Below, piece after piece: positions 6,450 to 14,006 of a stretch of 19,008 bases of DNA; within the stretch, counting starts at the first letter, position 1, and every line of letters starts with the position of its first letter. Below the pieces are notes generated by a model. That model was not told the DNA's origin, made no database searches, and worked only from the letters and a program-made list of their open reading frames with translations. The stretch is taken from NCBI GenBank assembly GCA_035291025.1, contig DATDTB010000006.1, positions 1 to 19,008 on the forward strand, in the 5' to 3' direction. The DNA is from DATDTB01 sp035291025 (GTDB lineage Archaea; Iainarchaeota; Iainarchaeia; JAFGOX01; DATDTB01). Position numbers and translations under genes: made by a program.

Positions 6450-8042
6450 TCACAAAGCCTTGCCCATGTAAGGCCCAACGCGTTCGTATCCCAGTTTTTT
6501 GTAGTACCCCCTTACTCCAACGCCGGAAATCACAGCGATTTCATCGCACCCGAACTCAATTTTTGCAATCCGCTCGGCCTCGCCAAGCAAGGCCTTGCCA
6601 TAACCGGAGTGCTGCGGCCACTTCCCGCTTTTCTCGCCGAAGGGCATCATTTGGCCGTAGACGTGGAGCTCGCGCACCAGCGCTGTTTTCCCGTCGCTTC
6701 CAACTTCTTGCCTGTGAGCTTCTTTCGATGGAAGTCTTAGCCTCAGGAAGCCAATGAGCGCGTCGTGTTTTTCCTCGTCAAAAGAGAGGAATACCTCCCT
6801 TCCGTTCGCGGCCTCGTAGTCCAGCCTGTTGAGTTCAACGCTGGCGTAGTCGGGGGCGAACTTTTCACGCAGGACCTTGTGCCCGATTTCGCGGCACCTA
6901 ATGCACCCGCAGCTCAGCCCCTGCTCTTTCAGCCGCCATTCAACCATGTCAGCCAAGTGGCCCTTCGTGACTCCCGCGTCAATCTTGTAGGCTGGAATGT
7001 CGCGCTGCATGCGCATTATTCTCACGAACCTCGGGCAATCGGCCATGAACTTGGCTATTGTTTCAACCGCGGTTTCCTCGTTGTAAGGAGTGAACTCGTT
7101 GCGCTTCCATTGGTGCCACAACGCGGTTCCAGGGACGACTAGGGTTGGGTAAACCTTTAGCATGTCGGGCTTGAACTCGGTTTTTGTGAAAATGCCGCGC
7201 ATCATTTCAATGTCTTTCGTTGGATTCGAGCCCGGGAGGCCGGGCATCACGTGGTAGCCAACCTTGAAGCACGAGTCTCTCAGGATTCGAGTGGCGTCGC
7301 GGACGTCTTGGACCGAGTGCCCCCTGTGAATCAACTTGTAAACATTGTCGTCCGGGTGCTGTACTCCCAGTTCGACGCGGGTCGCGCCAAAGGAAAGCAT
7401 CCTGTCCACGTGCCTTTCCTTGCACCAATCGGGCCGCGTCTCGATAGTGAGCCCGATGCACCTGTGCGCCGCGGTCTCGTTCCTTGAAATCGCCTCGGCA
7501 AGCGACACTGAAGGCTCTTGGTTCAAGGCGTCAAACAAGCCCTTGATGAAAAAGTCCTGGTACTCCTCAGGCGTTGAAGTAAACGTCCCGCCCATGACGA
7601 TTAACTCGCACTTGCTTGTCTCGTGGCCAATGGCATGGAACTGGTTAAGGCGGTAGTTTACCTGCTTCAAGGGGTCGAAGTTGTTTTGCTTTGCGCGCAT
7701 TGCTGCTGGTTCGAAGCCAGTATAGCTCTGCGCGGAGTTGTTTTTCGGCCCACCCGGGCAGTAAGTGCACACGCCGTGCGGGCAGAAAAAAGGCGCTGTC
7801 ATGGCCGCTATTACGGACACGCCGGAAAGAGTCCTCGTGGGCTTCCTGCGCAGCAAGGGAATGAGTTTCCCGCGTTGTTCAGGGGAGCATTCAGTGAGCA
7901 GTTCGGGGTTTGAGGGAATCTTTGGCAAGTTGTGCTTTTGGGCGAACGCTTGTTTCACGTCCAGGACTAGCCTTTGCCCTGCAGCAGGGTTATTTGAAAG
8001 TTCCAAGAGCTCTTCAATCAAGCCCTCAAGCTTAGAAGACAT
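6450..8042 (-). CDS. elp3: Elp3-type tRNA uridine-34 carboxymethyl synthase (radical SAM/GNAT)
   Basis: The product is about 530 residues. The radical-SAM cluster motif is CPHGVCTYCPGGP (Cx4Cx2C, near residues 87-95). Further conserved blocks are MGGTFTSTP, TIETRPDWC, RVELGVQ and MPGLPG. A C-terminal GNAT acetyl-CoA domain carries QHSGYGKALL and GYYKKLGYE. Elp3 uses a 5'-deoxyadenosyl radical and acetyl-CoA to install the cm5 group on wobble uridine of tRNAs. Archaea have Elp3 without the other Elongator subunits, as here. Start ATG 8042 is preferred over the in-frame GTG at 8051. Both tRNAs in the window (Gly UCC, Gln UUG) have U34, so they are plausible substrates. Confidence 0.97.
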   Translation of the reverse strand: MSSKLEGLIEELLELSNNPAAGQRLVLDVKQAFAQKHNLPKIPSNPELLTECSPEQRGKLIPLLRRKPTRTLSGVSVIAAMTAPFFCPHGVCTYCPGGPKNNSAQSYTGFEPAAMRAKQNNFDPLKQVNYRLNQFHAIGHETSKCELIVMGGTFTSTPEEYQDFFIKGLFDALNQEPSVSLAEAISRNETAAHRCIGLTIETRPDWCKERHVDRMLSFGATRVELGVQHPDDNVYKLIHRGHSVQDVRDATRILRDSCFKVGYHVMPGLPGSNPTKDIEMMRGIFTKTEFKPDMLKVYPTLVVPGTALWHQWKRNEFTPYNEETAVETIAKFMADCPRFVRIMRMQRDIPAYKIDAGVTKGHLADMVEWRLKEQGLSCGCIRCREIGHKVLREKFAPDYASVELNRLDYEAANGREVFLSFDEEKHDALIGFLRLRLPSKEAHRQEVGSDGKTALVRELHVYGQMMPFGEKSGKWPQHSGYGKALLGEAERIAKIEFGCDEIAVISGVGVRGYYKKLGYERVGPYMGKAL

Positions 8043-8420
8043 TAAAGTCACTTATTGAAGCGGTAGCGCATAAGAAGTGAAGGAAAACGGCGCAAAACCT
8101 CTTTTAAATCCCTTGTCCAAAAAGCGCGCGCCAAGGCTGGCGTGGAGGGTTGCAGGAGTTGAGAGAACAAAAAAACACCAATAGTGGAACTCTGCAACTA
8201 TTTCAAAGTGGCCAAAAATTGCCCAAAAACCAGGCAATTCTATGGCTTACAATGGAAAAAAGCAGAAAAAAGCAAACTTAGGGTTTGAAAAGCCTTCAAC
8301 CAGGGCACTTTGAGCCATGCAGGATCAGTTGCCTAAAACGCCCGCTCTCTGTGGGGGGTAAGTTTTGTTGGGGATGCGGTTGTGGGGGGGAAGCCACGCG
8401 AAGCTCGCCAAATAAAACCC
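8043..8420. other. Gene-free region with hairpins and G-runs
   Basis: No convincing gene is seen. A TATA-like CTTTTAAAT (8101-8109) faces right. It is followed by an interrupted inverted repeat (GTTGCAGGAGTT 8149-8160 with AACTCTGCAAC 8188-8198) and a 7-bp hairpin (AATTGCC 8217-8223 with GGCAATT 8233-8239). Two copies of TGTGGGGGG occur at 8350-8358 and 8381-8389, with GGGG between them at 8370-8373. Short open frames here have no family resemblance. The hairpins could belong to a small RNA; see findings. Confidence 0.5.
8130..8245 (+). ncRNA. Candidate small structured RNA (weak)
   Basis: A TATA-like element at 8101-8109 would place a transcript start near 8130. The following about 110 bases contain two inverted repeats (8149-8160/8188-8198 and 8217-8223/8233-8239). 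No C/D, SRP or RNase P signature motifs are visible. The strand is chosen only from the TATA position. This is a structural guess. Confidence 0.2.
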
Positions 8421-8421
8421 T

Positions 8422-8715
8422 ATTGTCAATATTGACATTTGAGGACAATCGCTGACAATGAATTGACAGTCAAGAATTGTCAATAGTTGACATTCACTAT
8501 TGACAATCTTATTGGAGTTCACTCCACAAACTCAAGAGTTAGGAAGAATATGGGAAAAACCAGGAAAACTGGCAAAAAAGGCAAGGAAAATAGTCAATAG
8601 CATTGTCAATATTGACTGGTTATTGACAGTTCGTAATTGTCATTTGCCAAGAACAGGGTTGACTAAGACCAAAAACAGTCAACATTAAAGTCAACAATTG
8701 ACAATCTTGTTGACT
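8422..8715. repeat. Array of short inverted repeats built on TTGAC/GTCAA
   Basis: Sixteen TTGAC/GTCAA cores occur here (GTCAA at 8425, 8469, 8479, 8593, 8605, 8678, 8690; TTGAC at 8432, 8463, 8487, 8500, 8612, 8623, 8659, 8698, 8710). About 0.6 would be expected by chance in this length. They form a perfect 14-bp palindrome TGTCAATATTGACA (8424-8437), and a second copy with a 12-bp perfect core (8605-8616). There is also a 12-bp inverted repeat (8476-8487 with 8496-8507) and a 9-bp inverted repeat (8689-8697 with 8707-8715). The 15-mer ATTGTCAATATTGAC recurs exactly 180 bases apart (8422 and 8602). Two clusters (8422-8507 and 8593-8715) flank about 85 bases of spacer. It looks like a multi-site operator or an origin-like iteron array. 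Confidence 0.85.
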
Positions 8716-8750
8716 CTCAACTTCGCCCTCAGTCAGGGGCATTTTTTGTA

Positions 8751-9551
8751 GTGGCGTGTTTTTGGGAAAGGTTTTTAAGTGGAATTACTGAATACTACAA
8801 AAAAGACAAGGAATTAGAGGAAAAGGGCGGTTTTGCTTTGGGAGTAATTGAAAGGTTGAGGAAAAGGCTTGCAATGGCTTTGTCTCCAAGCGCCTTGCGG
8901 GATGAAAAGCATTCAAGGGAAAGCGAGGGACTTGAAAAGCACCACTCTGACTACAAGGTTGACACCGCGCTGGCGTTTTCGCGTTTCCTTAGGGAGTACT
9001 TGAAGGACAAGCCCGAGGAAGCGGTCCAGTTAATGATTGAGCTTGAAAAGAGCTCGCGGGAGCAGGCCCAGGGCATCATGGCCTTGCTTGCCCAGTCATC
9101 CATGGCGTCAAAGAAGCTGGACCGAATTGAGGACGCGGTCATTGGCAGTGAAGACGTCGCTGTTTCTGAGTCGCTGTTAGCGCAGTTGCGCGAGTTAAGG
9201 GGATCGCTGAAGGGCTTGAGGGAATTGCCGAGGGTGACCCCGCGGGACGTGAAAAAAGTGGAAGTCCAGCTTTCAACAATTGAGGAAAGGGTTGAGGCGC
9301 TGCCGCTCTGGGCGCGCGCACTCAAGGCTATACAGGAAAAAAAGGGCGAAATCGCCACAAGCGAGCACCTTTGTTCAGTGCTTGGAAAGGACTACTCAAG
9401 GAACTCGGACCGCAAGCAGGTGTACAACGCGTTGAAGCACTTGGAAAACGACGCTGCCTTGGGGGTTGAAGTCATAAGGAAGGGCAGGGAAAAGGTTTAC
9501 AGGGCACAACTCCAGAAGCAGGCGCGCGTGGAAAGCGAGGAACTAATCTAG
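8751..9551 (+). CDS. Predicted winged-helix DNA-binding protein next to the repeat array
   Basis: The product is up to 266 residues (GTG start, uncertain; ATG 8874 or internal TTG codons are alternatives). The N-terminal two thirds is charged and helical, with likely coiled-coil segments (e.g. EAVQLMIELEKSSREQAQGIMALL and LAQLRELRGSLKGLRELP). The last about 75 residues resemble a winged helix: an IATSEHLCSVLGKDYSRNSDRKQVYNAL helix-turn-helix, then HLENDAALGVEVIRKGREKVYRAQL forming a wing. I recognise no named family. It begins about 35 bases after the last TTGAC core, so it is the natural candidate to bind the array and regulate itself, or to act there as an initiator-like factor. Its stop overlaps the convergent secreted-protein gene by 4 bases. 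Confidence 0.75.
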   Translation: MACFWERFLSGITEYYKKDKELEEKGGFALGVIERLRKRLAMALSPSALRDEKHSRESEGLEKHHSDYKVDTALAFSRFLREYLKDKPEEAVQLMIELEKSSREQAQGIMALLAQSSMASKKLDRIEDAVIGSEDVAVSESLLAQLRELRGSLKGLRELPRVTPRDVKKVEVQLSTIEERVEALPLWARALKAIQEKKGEIATSEHLCSVLGKDYSRNSDRKQVYNALKHLENDAALGVEVIRKGREKVYRAQLQKQARVESEELI

Positions 9552-10345
9552 GAAAACGTTGAAAAAATCCACGAAGTAAAGTAGTAAAACGGCAGCAGCG
9601 TCAACGGGAATATCGCCGGGCCCTCGCTTGCCGGAGTCATTGAACCCTTGAAGGTCGTGTGAGTTGTCGCCACTGCCTCGAATTCCAACGCGTTTATCCC
9701 TGAAAGTTCCGAGGCAATACTGAACTTGAACTTCCTGGAGCCCGCGCTGGAAGGAGTGACAACCAAGTCAATGGATTGAGACGAAAGGGGTGGTATTTCC
9801 AGGACTTTTGTTGAATACCAAGAACTCGGCAAGTCGCTTGAAATCCGCACTCGCTCGGTTGCAATTGAGTCGTTTGACACCACTATTTTGAACACCAACG
9901 AGTTGCCGTGCGGCGCCGACGCAATGGAATTCAATGGCGAGACGCGCGTTGTGCTGTTGGAAACGTTTACGTACAGCACGGCCTTGCTTTCAATCACTTG
10001 CGAGTCCTTGTCAAACGCAGTCAAAGTGAAGTAAACGCCTGAACGGAAGGGCTCGGTTTTTGGGACTGAAACCAGCGCCGTCAACGGCTCCGTGTCTTCA
10101 GTGGAGGAGTACTGCCAGTCGCCAGGCAGCCCTGTCACGAGCAACTTGTCGTAGGCGTCAACTAACTCCCTTCCAGCGTCCCTCGCGGCCTTGACTTCAA
10201 AGGACTGCCCCGGCGCAGCGTCTCCCAGCTTTACTGCGTCGCCCTGGCCTGAAACTGTTTTAGTTACAGGGTAAACCAGGCGCACGTCAGCGCTTGCAGC
10301 TGAAACCAAAAGCAGAAAAGCCAGTGCCGCTAGTAGTTTTTTCAT
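9548..10345 (-). CDS. Secreted, C-terminally anchored surface protein with Ig-like (NEW3/COG1470-like) repeats
   Basis: The 265-residue product starts MKKLLAALAFLLLVSAASADVRLVYP, a clear Sec signal peptide with likely cleavage after ASA. The body is beta-rich. A second domain at about 130-225 (LVFKIVVSNDSIATERVRIS...PPLSSQSIDLVVTPSSAGSRKFKFSI) reads like the NEW3 or alpha-galactosidase-associated Ig-like fold common in archaeal S-layer-associated proteins. The C-terminus (PAIFPLTLLPFYYFTSWIFSTF) is a hydrophobic anchor at the very end. There are no cysteines in the mature part. A TATA box (10372-10378) sits about 30 bases before the ATG. The role is probably structural or adhesive at the cell surface. 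Confidence 0.75.
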   Translation of the reverse strand: MKKLLAALAFLLLVSAASADVRLVYPVTKTVSGQGDAVKLGDAAPGQSFEVKAARDAGRELVDAYDKLLVTGLPGDWQYSSTEDTEPLTALVSVPKTEPFRSGVYFTLTAFDKDSQVIESKAVLYVNVSNSTTRVSPLNSIASAPHGNSLVFKIVVSNDSIATERVRISSDLPSSWYSTKVLEIPPLSSQSIDLVVTPSSAGSRKFKFSIASELSGINALEFEAVATTHTTFKGSMTPASEGPAIFPLTLLPFYYFTSWIFSTFS

Positions 10346-10371
10346 GCAACAACCTTTTCAATTCCAACGGC

Positions 10372-10378
10372 TTTAAAG
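10372..10378 (-). promoter_or_regulatory. TATA-like box of the secreted protein gene
   Basis: TTTAAAG is centred about 30 bases upstream of the ATG at 10345. Transcription would begin within a few bases of the start codon. Confidence 0.45.
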
Positions 10379-10390
10379 AGCAGAGTAGTG

Positions 10391-10398
10391 TATAAAAG
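10391..10398 (+). promoter_or_regulatory. TATA box of the ThpR gene
   Basis: TATAAAAG is a near-consensus archaeal TATA box. Transcription would start about 10421, downstream of the first possible TTG (10407) and GTG (10413) codons. This points to GTG 10428 as the real start. Confidence 0.6.
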
Positions 10399-10406
10399 TT
10401 TTGTGA

Positions 10407-10958
10407 TTGCGCGTGGAACAAAAACGAGTGTTCTTGGCTCTTGAAATTCCCAGCCAGCAGCGCGACGAACTGGCGAAAATATCAAAGGCGTTGAAGTCCA
10501 GGCTCAACGGCAAGGCAAGCTTTGTCGCGGTTGAAAACCTGCACTTGAGCCTTTACTTCCTTGGCGACAAAACTTTAGGGGAAGTTGAAGGAATTGCAGG
10601 CGCCTTGGATGGAGTGGCTGGCGGCGGCGAATTCCTAGCCACAACCACAGGCATTGGGTTTTTCCCATCCCGCGACCGAGTAAACATTGTGTGGGCTGGC
10701 TTGGGCGGGGGAAAGGTTGAGGCTATTGAACTGCACGAGAAGTTGTGCGGGCTGCTTGGAGTTGAAAGGGATGAAAAGTTCACGCCTCACATTACCCTGG
10801 CGCGCGTCAAGTCATTGGAGAACAAAAAAGAGTTCGTGGAATTCGCCGAGGCCTTGGAGTTCCGGGTGTTGTGGAAAGCTTCACGGGTGTCATTGGTTGA
10901 GAGCGCACTAACAAGCGAGGGCCCTGAATACCGCGAGCTAAAATCGGTCCGCTTGTGA
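10407..10958 (+). CDS. thpR: RNA 2',3'-cyclic phosphodiesterase (2H superfamily, ThpR/LigT)
   Basis: The longest frame from TTG encodes 183 residues. Two HxTx-type motifs define the 2H phosphoesterase fold: HLSL (His46; the first motif has Ser for Thr) and HITL (His128). FVAVENLHLSLYFLG and FTPHITLARVK are typical of archaeal ThpR. The enzyme hydrolyses 2',3'-cyclic phosphate to 2'-phosphate and can ligate tRNA halves in vitro. Its in vivo substrate is unsettled. If GTG 10428 is the start (favoured by the TATA spacing), the protein begins MFLALEIP, which fits the family's usual N-terminus better. It ends 8 bases before the convergent ATPase gene. Confidence 0.93.
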   Translation: MRVEQKRVFLALEIPSQQRDELAKISKALKSRLNGKASFVAVENLHLSLYFLGDKTLGEVEGIAGALDGVAGGGEFLATTTGIGFFPSRDRVNIVWAGLGGGKVEAIELHEKLCGLLGVERDEKFTPHITLARVKSLENKKEFVEFAEALEFRVLWKASRVSLVESALTSEGPEYRELKSVRL

Positions 10959-10966
10959 ACAACTAG

Positions 10967-12505
10967 TTATTCCTTGTTCATTTGGTCGAACACGACTGAA
11001 GGGTGGGTGTAGTACGCCTGCACGACCGTGTCAATGCCTTCAACTGAGTTGATTTTCTTGGAAATCATCCACTCCAGCACGGCTTGCCTCCTGCCAATTT
11101 CCATTTCAACTTCCTTCTTCGAGCGCCCAGTGTACTTGGAGAGTTTTTCAATTGACTGCGATGGAATGTCTTGCTTCTTGATTGAGTCAGTGCCGTAATC
11201 CCAGGAGTAAAGGGGGCTGAGCGCCACGCCTTGGTCGCCGCGCGTTACCTCGCTTACCTCGAAAACCCGGCGGATGAGGCCTTTCTGCCTTGAGTAAATC
11301 CTGTGAATCACCACTATCAAGTCAACCAAGGTCATCATGTTTTTCGGCACGTTCATTGGCTCGCCGGTGAGCCTCAGGACCGTTTCCGCTGCCGAATTGG
11401 AGTGAAGGGTCCCCATTGAGCCGCGGTGGCCGACGTTCATTGCCGTAAACATCGTCTGCGCCTCCGCTCCCCGGACCTCGCCCACGATGATGCGGTCGGG
11501 CCGCATTCTCAGCGAGCTCTTCAATAAGTCGTTCATGGTCAAGTCAGGCGATTCCTTGTAGCCCGGCCGGGACTGCATTTGGACCCAGTTTTCCTTGCCC
11601 CACAACTGCAACTCGAGGGTGTCCTCGACGCTCACGATGCGGTCGCTTTTCGGGACGAAAACTGAAAGCGCGTTCAGCAAAGTCGTTTTCCCCGCGCCAG
11701 TGCTCCCGCACACCAATACGTTCAACGGGTAAAGCGAAAACCCCTCAACTGCCGCCCACAAAAACGCCGCTATTTCCAAGTTGAAGGTGTTGTTTTGGAT
11801 CAAGTCCAAAAGCGTCACTGGCGACTTGGTGAACTTTCGGATTGTTATGGAAGGGCTCTTCGGGCTGGCTGGGGGCACTGTGACGTTGATCCGCGAGCCG
11901 TCAGGGAAATTAGCTTCAAGCAATGGGTAGCGCTCGCTTACCTCCTTTCCCGCAAAGCGCGCTATTCTTTCAATCAACGTGCCCACTTCGTCCTTGTCCA
12001 GGCTCAGCTGTACTTGGCACAAGCCGTGCCTCCTGTGGTAGGCGAACAAGGGGGCGTTGACTTTGTTGAACATTATTTCCTCCAAGTCGTCGTCTGAAAC
12101 CAGGGGCGTTAGGCGCCCGTAGCCAAAAGACAACTCAATGACTTCCTTCGCCAGCGCCTTTGAGTCGTGCACAAACAGCGCTGTCTTGTCGAAAAAGGAC
12201 GAAACCAGCTTTTCCAAGTTCTTTTGCTCCTCGCTTGATGGAAGCGTTTCAAGCAAGTGCGAAGGCACTCTTTGCAGGAAATCACGCAGTCCTTCAATTA
12301 TTGGCGTTGACTCTGTTTCCGTCAAGGACTGAAAGGAGGCGCTGGACAGGGGGGACTTGCGCTGCAATAGGCTGGAAAGGACACGGGCAAGCTCGCGTTC
12401 CTTGGCGCTCAATGGCTTCGGCTTCAAGGCGTACTTGTTGTAAGGCAAGTCCTTGTAAATCAACGCCGTTCCGGTTTCCTGCAACAATAACTCTTTTTCA
12501 GGCAA
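10967..12505 (-). CDS. Type II/IV secretion system ATPase (FlaI/TadA/VirB11-like)
   Basis: The 512-residue product has a helical N-terminal part, then the N-domain (EVIELSFGYGRLTPLVSDDDLEEIMFN). The motor follows: Walker A GSTGAGKTT (267-275), Asp box VEDTLELQ (293-300), Walker B-like RPDRIIVGEVRG with Glu343, and His box MGTLHSNS (His368). These hexameric ATPases power assembly of archaeal type IV pili, archaella or related secretion systems. The usual partner, a TadC/FlaJ membrane platform, is not encoded alongside, so the gene is solitary. The pilin-like operons 7 kb away are natural clients. The TTG start at 12505 is uncertain, as a TATA box is centred only 22 bases upstream. Downstream TTG codons (12487, 12484) are alternatives. 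Confidence 0.93.
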   Translation of the reverse strand: MPEKELLLQETGTALIYKDLPYNKYALKPKPLSAKERELARVLSSLLQRKSPLSSASFQSLTETESTPIIEGLRDFLQRVPSHLLETLPSSEEQKNLEKLVSSFFDKTALFVHDSKALAKEVIELSFGYGRLTPLVSDDDLEEIMFNKVNAPLFAYHRRHGLCQVQLSLDKDEVGTLIERIARFAGKEVSERYPLLEANFPDGSRINVTVPPASPKSPSITIRKFTKSPVTLLDLIQNNTFNLEIAAFLWAAVEGFSLYPLNVLVCGSTGAGKTTLLNALSVFVPKSDRIVSVEDTLELQLWGKENWVQMQSRPGYKESPDLTMNDLLKSSLRMRPDRIIVGEVRGAEAQTMFTAMNVGHRGSMGTLHSNSAAETVLRLTGEPMNVPKNMMTLVDLIVVIHRIYSRQKGLIRRVFEVSEVTRGDQGVALSPLYSWDYGTDSIKKQDIPSQSIEKLSKYTGRSKKEVEMEIGRRQAVLEWMISKKINSVEGIDTVVQAYYTHPSVVFDQMNKE

Positions 12506-12523
12506 CGAAAAACACCTTCAAGG

Positions 12524-12530
12524 TTTATAA
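12524..12530. promoter_or_regulatory. TATA box shared by divergent ATPase and CCA-enzyme genes
   Basis: TTTATAA reads TTATAAA on the other strand. It is centred 27 bases upstream of the CCA-enzyme ATG (12554) and 22 bases from the ATPase TTG (12505). It fits a leaderless promoter rightward and possibly also a leftward one. A second AT-rich stretch (GTTATTAAAA, 12541-12550) could instead serve the leftward gene. Confidence 0.5.
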
Positions 12531-12553
12531 CTTCCTTCGAGTTATTAAAATGT

Positions 12554-13954
12554 ATGCCCGCGAAGCCGGTAAAAGTGCAGAAAGTCCTGGCGCAAGCGCT
12601 TGAACGAGTAAAGCCTTCACTGCAGGAACTCGAAAGCGAGAGGGAGAAAGCTCACGAGTTGATTGAAAAAATAATGAGCATCCCATTAGGGCAAGTCCGC
12701 GCCGCCTTCGTGGGTTCTGCAGAGAGGAACACGCACTTGCGCGGCGACAAGGACATTGACTTGTTCGTTTTGTTTCCCGAGTCAATGCCTGAAGAGGTTT
12801 TGGAAAAGAACGGCTTAAAGATTGGGTTGAGTTTGGCAAAGGGGCACGAACACCGCGTAATGCACGCCTCTCACCCTTACGTGGAAGCGGTCATTGACGG
12901 GTTCGACGTTGAAATCGTGCCAGCGTTTGACGTGCGGCACGCGTCGCTCTTGAAGAGCGCGGTTGACCGAACTCCTTTCCATGCCGAATACGTGAAAAAG
13001 AACCTGGAAAAGTGGCAATGCGACGAAGTGCGCCTGTTGAAGTCGTTCCTTAAAGGTCTCGGGCTTTACGGGGCCGAAATAAGCGTGAAAGGCTTTTCGG
13101 GGTACTTGTGTGAGCTGCTCGTTTTAAAGCATTCAACGTTCCTCGGAGTCCTGGAAGCCGCGTCAAAGTGGGCTTTCGGGGAAAAAATAGACTTGGAAAG
13201 CCATTCAAGCAAGGAGTTTGCCAACCCGCTAATAGTGATAGACCCAGTGGACAGGAACAGGAACGTCGCCGCGCCCGTGTCCTCTGGGGCTTTGGCGAAG
13301 TTCATTCACTACTCGAGGCTGTTCCTGAAAAAGCCTTCAATCAAGTTCTTTGAAAAGCACAAGCCAAAGCCAAAGCCGTTGAGTTTAGTCAAAAAAGCGT
13401 TCAAAGAACGCGGCATTTTCTTGGTTGTAAAGACAGCCTTCCCGGAAGTCGTGGAAGACGTAGCCTTGTCGCAATTGCAGGCGGCAAAGGAAAGGCTTTA
13501 CACCATGCTGGAGTTCCACGAATTCAAGATGCACAGGACCGACGTGCTGTGGAACCCCGACAATGCGTACTTGTTGTTCGAGCTCGAAGTCGCAAGGCTC
13601 CCGGGGGTGGCGTTGAGGCAGGGGCCAAAGGTCGCGGACTTGGAAAACAGCGAAAAGTTTGTTGCCAAAGCCATTGAAGCAAATTCTCGGGCGTGGATTG
13701 ACCACGGGCATTGGTTCAGCGAGAAAAAAAGGCGCTTCACCGATGCAAGGGATTTAATGGAAAACGCTTTAAGGGACATAAGGAAGGGCGAGACCAGTTT
13801 CGTGTCACACGTCGCCAAGGCCTTCAAGAAAAAGTCAGAACTGCTGGACAACGCAAAAGTGATAAGAGAGTACTCCAAGGACAAGCACTTTGCTTTGGGC
13901 TTCAGCGAGTACTTGTTCAAACGCGAACGCTGGCTCGAGGAACGAGAGATATAG
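12554..13954 (+). CDS. cca: CCA tRNA nucleotidyltransferase, archaeal class I
   Basis: The 466-residue product begins MPAKPVKVQKVLAQALERVKPS. The nucleotidyltransferase motif is GSAERNTHLRGDKDIDLFV, with catalytic Asp67 and Asp69 and a third carboxylate in FDVEIVPAF (Asp118 or Glu120). The middle region WQCDEVRLLKSFLKGLGLYGAEISVKGFSGYLCELLVLKH is typical of archaeal CCA-adding enzymes. The length fits the family (about 440-470). The enzyme builds the 3' CCA end of tRNAs from CTP and ATP without a template. Neither tRNA gene in this window encodes CCA, so the enzyme is required for both. The gene lies just upstream of tRNA-Gln. Confidence 0.97.
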   Translation: MPAKPVKVQKVLAQALERVKPSLQELESEREKAHELIEKIMSIPLGQVRAAFVGSAERNTHLRGDKDIDLFVLFPESMPEEVLEKNGLKIGLSLAKGHEHRVMHASHPYVEAVIDGFDVEIVPAFDVRHASLLKSAVDRTPFHAEYVKKNLEKWQCDEVRLLKSFLKGLGLYGAEISVKGFSGYLCELLVLKHSTFLGVLEAASKWAFGEKIDLESHSSKEFANPLIVIDPVDRNRNVAAPVSSGALAKFIHYSRLFLKKPSIKFFEKHKPKPKPLSLVKKAFKERGIFLVVKTAFPEVVEDVALSQLQAAKERLYTMLEFHEFKMHRTDVLWNPDNAYLLFELEVARLPGVALRQGPKVADLENSEKFVAKAIEANSRAWIDHGHWFSEKKRRFTDARDLMENALRDIRKGETSFVSHVAKAFKKKSELLDNAKVIREYSKDKHFALGFSEYLFKRERWLEEREI

Positions 13955-14006
13955 CAGTTTTAAAAACACTTTCTCGGCGTTGTTTTTAGAGCGCTTTTTG
14001 GGGCGG

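Noticed and set aside
8325..8688. Two short open frames (8325-8522 minus, 8500-8688 plus) within the repeat region
   Set aside because: They are composed largely of the repeated TTGAC/GTCAA motifs, resemble no family and lack start signals. The repeats explain them better.
8422..8715. CRISPR array
   Set aside because: The repeats are short palindromic half-sites at irregular spacing, with no regular repeat-spacer pattern and no cas genes nearby.
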